Assembly (NCBI GenBank): GCA_036401335.1
Contig: DASWVC010000228.1
Coordinates: 1-11,416 of the forward strand
Length of the DNA: 11,416 nt
Direction: 5' to 3'
Origin: DASWVC01 sp036401335
GTDB lineage: Bacteria; Verrucomicrobiota; Verrucomicrobiia; Chthoniobacterales; JAFAMB01
Both the position numbers and the translations under genes were made by a program. Each line of letters opens with the position of its first letter. Within the stretch, counting starts at the first letter, position 1. The notes under the pieces were generated by a model that saw only the letters and a list, made by a program, of their open reading frames with translations, was not told the origin of the DNA and searched no databases. Positions 7,040-11,416 of this stretch are shown here, one piece after another.

Positions 7040-7308
7040 AGTGCCATGACCCCGGCGGCTACCCACCCGACCAACCGGAGGCCACCCGAAATGGTGAAAC
7101 GTCCCATGACCCGCTGGTTGGTCGCCATCAACATCATGAGGACGAGGATGGGCACCGCGACCGGGCCGTTGATGACCGCCGACCAAAAAAGCGCTCGGAT
7201 GGGATCGAACGAAGTCAAGGTGAGCCCAAGGCCGCAGATGGTCGCGGCCGAGAGCACCCCGTAGAACCCGACCGCCTCGTTGGGTTTCCGCGCCAAGCCG
7301 GTGCGCCA
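7003..7308 (-). pseudogene. C-terminal remnant of an Nramp (Mn/Fe) metal transporter
   Basis: The - strand reads WRTGLARKPNEAVGFYGV, then a helix through LSAATICGLGLTL, then FDPIRALFWSAVINGP, AVPILVLMMLMATNQRVMG and GWVAAGVMALTAVGLFV before TAG at 7003-7005. This is the last two to three transmembrane helices of Nramp-family divalent metal importers, which normally exceed 400 residues. The substrate-binding helices (the DPGN and MPH motifs) are absent. Family resemblance stops near 7308. Further upstream the frame reads unrelated residues and meets TGA near 7370. The TTG at 7296 is the only start-like codon, and no ATG gives a plausible protein. This looks like a 5'-deleted relic. An alternative is a small expressed membrane peptide of about 97 residues, which I consider unlikely. 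Confidence 0.75.
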
Positions 7309-7537
7309 GCGGATGAACCAGAAAATTTTACCTCTCCTATTCGCCTGGTTGGGGACAGCGGGCCTTCATCCTCCGGCAAAGTTGAAATCTTCCGGCGAGC
7401 AGGAGTGACAAACGTCAAGGCTGCGGGTGGCTTTGCGCGCCCGTTTTCGGCTCTGGCAAGCCCATTTCAGCAGGCACCTTCGCGAGGTCCGGGTTGCGCA
7501 ACACAGAAGTGCGGGCAAACTTCCCGGCTCAACTCCC
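7309..7537. other. non-coding stretch between the Nramp relic and the DUF4412-like gene
   Basis: No gene is supported here. The segment probably carries the promoter of the downstream three-gene unit, but I see no clear -35/-10 pair. GTGACAAACG at 7405-7414 matches ten bases at the right end of the inverted-repeat element upstream of prfB (2791-2800). A matching left end is not present, so this may be chance or a decayed end. Confidence 0.4.
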
Positions 7538-8233
7538 ATGAAACCCCTACTCCTGATTGTCGGCTCGATCCTCCTTCTGGCCGTTTCTGTCCAGGCCGAC
7601 TACATCGTCAAGCAACAAGTCGAGAACGGCGGTCAGACCCAGAATATTACGCTCAAATTAAAAGGGGCAAAATGCCGGGTGGACGCCACGGAACAAACCA
7701 GCGCGATCATGGACGCCAACACGGGCGAGACCACGGTCCTGGTGCATCCCCAGAAATCGTACATGACAATAGGCAAGGACCAGTTGGTGGCCCAAGCCAA
7801 AGCCATGAAGGACATGCTCGGGAAGCAGAATGATAACCCGGCAGACACGGAACTTAAGCCGACCGGCAAAAAAGAAACGATCAACGGTTACGAGACCGAG
7901 GAATACACTTACGACCTGAATGGCACGCACAACACCGTGGCAGTAGCCAAGAGTTTTCCGGATTACAAGAACCTGATCGCTGCGCTGTACAACGTGCAAA
8001 GCGGCCCTGGCATGGAGGCGTTTCGCACGTTGGCGCTGCCCCCGGACAAATTTCCCGGCATGCCGATCCGTACGACCGTGGAAGTCATGAATCAGAAGGT
8101 GACCACCACGTTGAGTTCGGTTCAGCAAACCCCGCTGACGGACGCAGAGTTCACGGTGCCCGCTGATTACAAGCAATTACAGATCAACGCCCCATCACCG
8201 GCCGCTGCACCGCCCGCAGCACCTGGAAAGTGA
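7538..8233 (+). CDS. exported DUF4412-like protein of unknown function
   Basis: The 231-residue protein starts with a clear signal peptide, MKPLLLIVGSILLLAVSVQA, with likely cleavage before DYIV. The mature part reads like a DUF4412-type fold: repeated beta segments such as QNITLKLKGAKCRVDA, a YMTIGKDQLV stretch, KETINGYETEEYTY, and a C-terminal VTTTLSSVQQTPLTDAEFTVPADYKQL. It ends in a Pro/Ala-rich tail (SPAAAPPAAPGK). It is probably periplasmic or outer-membrane associated. No catalytic motif is recognised. ATG 7538 was chosen because it begins the signal peptide; the open frame extends upstream to 7427, but that part is basic and not signal-like. The stop overlaps the Maf start (GTGA), so the two are probably translated together. 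Confidence 0.8.
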   Translation: MKPLLLIVGSILLLAVSVQADYIVKQQVENGGQTQNITLKLKGAKCRVDATEQTSAIMDANTGETTVLVHPQKSYMTIGKDQLVAQAKAMKDMLGKQNDNPADTELKPTGKKETINGYETEEYTYDLNGTHNTVAVAKSFPDYKNLIAALYNVQSGPGMEAFRTLALPPDKFPGMPIRTTVEVMNQKVTTTLSSVQQTPLTDAEFTVPADYKQLQINAPSPAAAPPAAPGK

Positions 8234-8829
8234 GGCGCTTGGTGCTCGCGTCGGCGTCTCCGCGCCGGGCAGACCTGCTCCGGGAATTTGGATACTCCTT
8301 CGAGGTCATTCCGGCTGACATCACGGAAATTGCGTACCCGTACTTGTCTCCGGTCGAGCTGACTTCCTGGAATGCATTCCGCAAAGCGCGCCGGGTCGCG
8401 GCGGCGTTTCCCCAGGCAGTGGTTATTGGGGCCGATACGGTCGTTTCCCTCGGGGCGCAGGTTTTCGGTAAGCCAGGCACCCCGGCCGCAGCGAAAGCCA
8501 TGCTGAGCGTTTTAAGCGGCCGCACGCACACGGTGACCACCGCTTATTGTCTCGTTTACGCCAGGCAGCGCCGCTTTTACCTTGATCATGCGCAGACGGC
8601 GGTGACGTTGAAAGTGCTGTCCGAATCCGAAATCGACGCCTACCACGCCGTGATCGATCCGTTGGACAAGGCAGGCGCGTATGCGGCCCAGACGGCACCG
8701 GAGCGGGTCATCGCCAAAATCGAAGGATTGCACTCCAATGTCATCGGCTTGCCGGTGGAAGCGCTGGAACGGCCTTTGATCGGACTCCGGGTGGCGCGGG
8801 GCTTGCGCGGCCACGAACGTTCGCGCTAA
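8230..8829 (+). CDS. Maf family nucleotide pyrophosphatase
   Basis: This is a cytoplasmic Maf/YhdE-type house-cleaning enzyme. Family members hydrolyse dTTP, UTP or modified nucleotides to the monophosphate and pyrophosphate. It has 199 residues, normal for the family. The substrate loop LASASPRRADLL (6-17), VIGADTVV with catalytic Asp69 (65-72), FGKPGTPAAA (79-88), SGRTHTVTT (96-104), DPLDKAGAYAAQ (143-154) and SNVIGLPVE (169-177) are all in place and in order. Start is GTG 8230, inside the stop of the previous gene (4-bp overlap); it begins directly with RRLVLASASPRR, so no earlier start is needed. A DoxX gene follows eight bases after the stop. The exact nucleotide preference (YhdE versus YceF type) is not settled from motifs alone. 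The link with an exported protein and DoxX is unexplained. Confidence 0.95.
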   Translation: MRRLVLASASPRRADLLREFGYSFEVIPADITEIAYPYLSPVELTSWNAFRKARRVAAAFPQAVVIGADTVVSLGAQVFGKPGTPAAAKAMLSVLSGRTHTVTTAYCLVYARQRRFYLDHAQTAVTLKVLSESEIDAYHAVIDPLDKAGAYAAQTAPERVIAKIEGLHSNVIGLPVEALERPLIGLRVARGLRGHERSR

Positions 8830-8837
8830 AAGCCCGG

Positions 8838-9239
8838 ATGTTTAGCTCTCTGTCAAGATTTACGGACCCCGCGCTGCTCGTCACTCGCGTTGGACTCGGG
8901 GTGATGTACGTGCTCCATGGCTGGCCCAAAATGGCAGGTGGAGCCGGCACCTGGGCGAGATTGGGCCATGCCATGGCAAGCGTCGGCATTCACTTTCTGC
9001 CCCAAATCTGGGGGCTGCTCGCCAGCCTGTCTGAATTCCTGGGCGGCATGCTGCTGGTGCTGGGCCTTTTGTTCCGGCCGGCGTGCCTTTGCCTCGGATT
9101 TACGATGTTCATCGCCTTCCTTTCCGTGTTCCACGCCACTCGGTCGTTCGGCGAATATTCGCGCCCGCTCGAGATGTTGTTCGTATTCGTGCTCCTGGCC
9201 TGCGTGGGGCCGGGCAAGTACAGCTGCGACCGGCGCTGA
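8838..9239 (+). CDS. DoxX family membrane protein
   Basis: This is a small integral membrane protein of 133 residues with four hydrophobic helices (about 11-28, 54-77, 79-99 and 110-124). The first helix carries LLVTRVGLGVMYVLHGWPKM, the DoxX signature with the conserved HG-x-K element. The second contains SEFLGGMLLVLGL, matching the E-x-x-GG-x-x-L motif, and the third loop has FHATRSFGEYSRPLEM. DoxX proteins occur in respiratory or redox-stress contexts, but most members have no proven activity. ATG 8838 lies eight bases after the maf stop, so it is probably the last gene of a three-gene operon. The short C-terminus is polar and ends CDRR. Confidence 0.88.
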   Translation: MFSSLSRFTDPALLVTRVGLGVMYVLHGWPKMAGGAGTWARLGHAMASVGIHFLPQIWGLLASLSEFLGGMLLVLGLLFRPACLCLGFTMFIAFLSVFHATRSFGEYSRPLEMLFVFVLLACVGPGKYSCDRR

Positions 9240-9327
9240 AACGATCTTTGGGGCTATTGCTACTCCCATATCATCTCCGCTCCTGCCGGGTTCGCCAACG
9301 GGCGGAACGGGGAGTGGTCGCTCCCTG

Positions 9328-9353
9328 GGCGCTTGCGGCCAAGCTCCCCTACC
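9328..9353 (+). repeat. dispersed repeat, copy 2 (left arm)
   Basis: These 26 bases (GGCGCTTGCGGCCAAG, then CTCCCCTACC) match the reverse complement of 9524-9549 at 24 of 26 positions; the two changes are A to C. They are also a two-mismatch copy of 2540-2562. The arm runs into the palindrome at 9349-9364. Confidence 0.65.
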
Positions 9354-9405
9354 GGTATCGGTAGCCTCGAAGCGGCCGAGATGGAAGTGCGGCCATCGCT
9401 GGGAC

Positions 9406-9434
9406 GCGCAGGCATTTCCGACAATGGTTTTGCA
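9406..9434 (-). repeat. diverged inverted repeat, arm A
   Basis: Read on the - strand, this segment contains GGAAATGCCTG and aligns without gaps to 9701-9729 on the + strand at 23 of 29 positions. The level of identity suggests an old duplication of an intergenic element. Confidence 0.45.
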
Positions 9435-9523
9435 TCTGCTTTGCCGGTTGCCAGAAGTCCGTTCCAAAACGGGGTCAGCCGTCGGGCTAAAGAAAGGGGT
9501 CCACGAGTCTTTGCGTGACCTCC

Positions 9524-9549
9524 GGTAGGGGAGCTTGTCCTCAAGCGCC
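9524..9549 (-). repeat. dispersed repeat, copy 3 (right arm)
   Basis: Inverted relative to the copy at 9328-9353 (24 of 26 identical) and to the copy at 2540-2562 (23 of 23 identical over 9527-9549). Together with the left arm it brackets 222 bp, which could form a large stem or represent two separate insertions. Confidence 0.65.
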
Positions 9550-9700
9550 CTCCCGAAAGACAGGTCCGATAGGAACGGGAGTTTTGAATACCCGCCCACG
9601 CGGCAGGTGTGGCTTTTTCAAGGACGTCAGAGGCCCGTCCGGTGCCCTGCATACAGGCACGTGATTGCTCATTCAGGTGGTTGAAGGACGGGCGCAGCTG

Positions 9701-9729
9701 TCAAAAACCCTTATCCGAAATGCCTGGGC
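9701..9729 (+). repeat. diverged inverted repeat, arm B
   Basis: The segment with AACCCTTATCCGAAATGCC is the partner of the - strand sequence at 9406-9434. It is followed by GGGCATTGCAGCAG, so a short GCC-TG-GGC pairing also lies at its end (9723-9730). Confidence 0.45.
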
Positions 9730-9804
9730 ATTGCAGCAGTAGCCCGGTCAGTGAAGGACCGCCAACCCCGGCCCCTTACACCCTCTCCCTACTATTCGTG
9801 AACG

Positions 9805-11064
9805 TCACAGCAAAGGACCGACTCCGAGCTGCCGGAGCCGTTCGCGAATGTCTTGCTGTTCTTTCGGGTCTTTGCTCACCTTCAACGCATTCTGGAGTTG
9901 ATCCGCCGCGCCCCGCCGATCGCCTTTTTGCGCGGTGGCCGATCCTTTACCGGCGAGGGCCAAAGCATTGTCTGGTTCTTTGCTTAGCACTCCCTCGTAA
10001 TCTTTGATCGCCTTGTCCGGCTGATTGGTTTTCAGGTACAGATCGCCGCGACGCATAAGCAGCTGCGGGTCGCCGGGTTTGGCTGCGACCAACTGGCCAA
10101 GGTCGTCGATCGCCTTGGCGGAGTCACCCTGCGACTCGTACAAGTAGGTTCGGGCAGCGTAATAATCGGTGTTTTTCGGGTCGAGTTGGATCGCTTTGTT
10201 GAAATCACTTAAGGCGCCTGCTTTATCCTGATTTTTAAGGCGGGCGTACCCCCGACCTGAAAAGAGCTCGGCTGCACCGGGTCGGAGCGCAATCGCCTTG
10301 GTGTAATCGGCGATAGCGGGATCGAGTTGGCCCTGCTCATAGCAGAGCTGGGCCCGCCGAAGCAGGGCGTCTGCATCGTTCGGCCTGGCCTCAAGGACAG
10401 CGTTCAGATCCCTGAGCGCCCCGGCTTTGTCCCCTGTGTGCAGGTACGCAACGGCCCGTGCGGCTTGAGCGTCCGTGCCTTTTGGGTTGAGTTCAACGGC
10501 CTTGCTGTAATCGGCAATGGCTTTTGCCCAACTGCCGGTGACGGCATAGGCGTCGCCTCGGGCTTTCAGTGAAGGCAGATCATTGGGGTATTTCGAGATC
10601 AGGGTGGATAGGTCGTCGATGGCCCTCTCTGGCTGGTGACGCGCCGCAAGCAGGTAAGCCCGGAAACGGAGGGCCCGTTCGTTGTCCGGCTGTGCGTGGA
10701 GCACTGCGTCAAAATCATGCAGGGCATCATCCTGCCGGCCCAGTTGCAGGCAGGCATAGCCGCGGTTGAATTGAATGCCGGGGTCATTCTCAGGCCCCAG
10801 GCTTAAGCAGGTGTTGTAATCGCCAATGGCTTTGTCCCATTGCTTGAGGCGCGCGTACAGCGCCGCACGGTTCCGGTAATGCACGGGCTCCTTCGGCGCC
10901 AGTTCGATGGCGCGGTCGAAGTCCTGCAAGGCCCCCTGGTCGTCACCGGCTTTCGCCTTTTCAACTCCCGCAGCGGCATGCTGCTGGGCATCTTCGGCCG
11001 TCAACGTTCCGCAAGATGCTCCGATCAAGGCTGCTCCGAGAAGGAACCAAAAAATCTTGCGCAT
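9805..11064 (-). CDS. exported tetratricopeptide repeat (TPR) protein, eleven repeats
   Basis: This 419-residue protein has a signal peptide (MRKIFWFLLGAALIGASCGTLTA, probable cleavage after residue 23) followed by eleven 34-residue TPRs in unbroken phase, from about residue 27 to 400. Each ends with the usual Pro at position 32, for example AIELAPKEP, AVELNPKG, AIALRPGA and AIQLDPKN. The C-terminus is a short charged helix, KEQQDIRERLRQLG. TPR arrays bind protein partners through a superhelical groove; no enzyme domain is attached, so it is probably a periplasmic or surface scaffold. The Cys at 18 is not in a proper lipobox (GASC lacks the -3 Leu), so lipoprotein status is doubtful. ATG 11064 is the only start that keeps the signal peptide. 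A PPK2 gene lies 103 bp upstream on the same strand; whether they share a transcript is unclear. Confidence 0.92.
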   Translation of the reverse strand: MRKIFWFLLGAALIGASCGTLTAEDAQQHAAAGVEKAKAGDDQGALQDFDRAIELAPKEPVHYRNRAALYARLKQWDKAIGDYNTCLSLGPENDPGIQFNRGYACLQLGRQDDALHDFDAVLHAQPDNERALRFRAYLLAARHQPERAIDDLSTLISKYPNDLPSLKARGDAYAVTGSWAKAIADYSKAVELNPKGTDAQAARAVAYLHTGDKAGALRDLNAVLEARPNDADALLRRAQLCYEQGQLDPAIADYTKAIALRPGAAELFSGRGYARLKNQDKAGALSDFNKAIQLDPKNTDYYAARTYLYESQGDSAKAIDDLGQLVAAKPGDPQLLMRRGDLYLKTNQPDKAIKDYEGVLSKEPDNALALAGKGSATAQKGDRRGAADQLQNALKVSKDPKEQQDIRERLRQLGVGPLL

Positions 11065-11167
11065 GCGTACACGTCACCATGAAACGGCCGTAGATCAAGG
11101 TCCGATCTCGATCGCGTGATGGAAGACCCGGAAGTTGTGGAGACGATGCACTCCGGGGCGTTACGGA

Positions 11168-11416
11168 TCAACCTTTGCAGCCGGCAAACCCCTGGCCCTT
11201 GATTTTAAGGTCCAAGCTCTCCAGGGCTTTCACCGTCGTTTTCAGCACCTTCAGACGTGCGTACCATTTGTAGTTGGCCTCAACCACGGTCCACGGCGCG
11301 TTAAGGAGCCAGGTTTGTTCAAACATTTCCTGCGCGGCGTCGTTGTGCTCGTCCCAGCGGCGGCGGTTGCGCCAATCTTCCTCCGTAATTTTCCAGTTCT
11401 TGAGGGGATCGGCTTC
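11168..11416 (-). CDS. polyphosphate kinase 2 (PPK2) family protein, 3' end only
   Basis: The last 82 codons of a gene that enters from beyond the window end. On the - strand they read EADPLKNWKITEEDWRNRRRW (split here: the run continues with DEHNDAAQEMF), then APWTVVEANYKWYARLKVLK and a lysine-rich tail ending GFAGCKG before TGA. DPLK-x-WK, DWRNR-x-x-W, APW-x-x-VEAN and YAR-x-KVLK are landmarks of the C-terminal part of PPK2 enzymes, which transfer phosphate between polyphosphate and nucleotides. The Walker A and lid regions lie outside the window, so class (ADP- or AMP-phosphorylating) cannot be settled; the DWRNR and VEAN motifs remind me of the AMP-phosphorylating group. The 103-bp gap to the TPR gene shows no clear terminator. 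Confidence 0.88.
   Translation of the reverse strand, partial: EADPLKNWKITEEDWRNRRRWDEHNDAAQEMFEQTWLLNAPWTVVEANYKWYARLKVLKTTVKALESLDLKIKGQGFAGCKG

Larger units (their letters stand above)
9240..9804. other. 565-bp non-coding gap rich in inverted repeats
   Basis: This lies between the convergent DoxX and TPR genes. No coding frame here resembles a protein, and frames entering it are shadows. It holds two inverted copies of the 23-bp dispersed repeat about 200 bp apart, a palindrome CTACCG-GTAT-CGGTAG at 9349-9364, and a second, diverged inverted pair at 9406-9434 and 9701-9729. No transposase is present. It looks like an accumulation or decayed copy of intergenic palindromic elements. Confidence 0.55.

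Noticed and set aside
6997..7833. 278-codon + strand open frame overlapping the Nramp relic and the DUF4412-like gene
   Set aside because: Low-complexity Gly/Arg/Pro/His-rich translation. The - strand Nramp relic and the signal-peptide-bearing frame explain the DNA better.
9328..9549. CRISPR array or insertion sequence in the repeat gap
   Set aside because: Copies are inverted, few and unevenly spaced, there are no cas or transposase genes, and no regular spacers.
9609..10007. Open frame from the repeat gap into the TPR gene's opposite strand
   Set aside because: Its first half is intergenic repeat and the second half is antisense to clear TPRs.
11011..11047. Lipobox in the TPR protein leader (GASC)
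   Set aside because: The -3 position is Gly rather than Leu/Val/Ile, so signal peptidase I cleavage after residue 23 is more likely.

Overview
The window is GC-rich bacterial chromosome, compact and mostly housekeeping or envelope genes, with two repeat-filled gaps. It shows no rRNA, tRNA, CRISPR array, phage gene or defence system. Several starts are GTG or TTG, and most have little or no Shine-Dalgarno (SD) sequence. Protein flavour (an RbsB-like binding protein with the TFDSDAP motif, a DUF4412-type exported protein, a DoxX protein, PPK2) and REP-like intergenic hairpins suggest a soil-type Verrucomicrobiota. This is inference from recall and not proven by a marker here.

Layout. (1) 1-2330, + strand: the 3' part of a sugar-binding protein gene, whose frame is broken at the window edge, then a complete RbsA/MglA-type double ATPase. 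No permease follows. (2) 2331-2858: a structured gap that looks like a 392-bp MITE-like element, with 12-bp terminal inverted repeats flanked by TA and five internal hairpins. (3) 2859-3996: prfB (release factor 2) with a complete autoregulatory +1 frameshift site. (4) 4040-5364, - strand: a PAP2 phosphatase followed by a TPMT-family methyltransferase. (5) 5485-6981, + strand: an ArnT/PMT-type membrane glycosyltransferase divergent from the PAP2 gene. (6) About 7003-7308, - strand: the C-terminal relic of an Nramp metal transporter, capped by a strong hairpin. (7) 7538-9239, + strand: a tight three-gene unit of DUF4412-like exported protein, Maf nucleotide pyrophosphatase and DoxX membrane protein. 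(8) 9240-9804: a non-coding gap with inverted repeats, one of which also occurs in the prfB-upstream element. (9) 9805-11064, - strand: an exported protein with eleven TPRs. (10) 11168 to the window end, - strand: the 3' end of a PPK2 polyphosphate kinase.

Functional links. The first two genes belong to one ABC sugar importer. The PAP2 phosphatase and ArnT-like transferase are both plausible polyprenyl-phosphate/lipid A enzymes and share a 120-bp divergent intergenic region. The DUF4412-maf-doxX genes are probably co-transcribed, with a 4-bp GTGA overlap and an 8-bp gap. I found no convincing new multi-gene system. The signals most worth following are the element upstream of prfB, the shared repeat family, the Nramp relic and the broken binding-protein frame.
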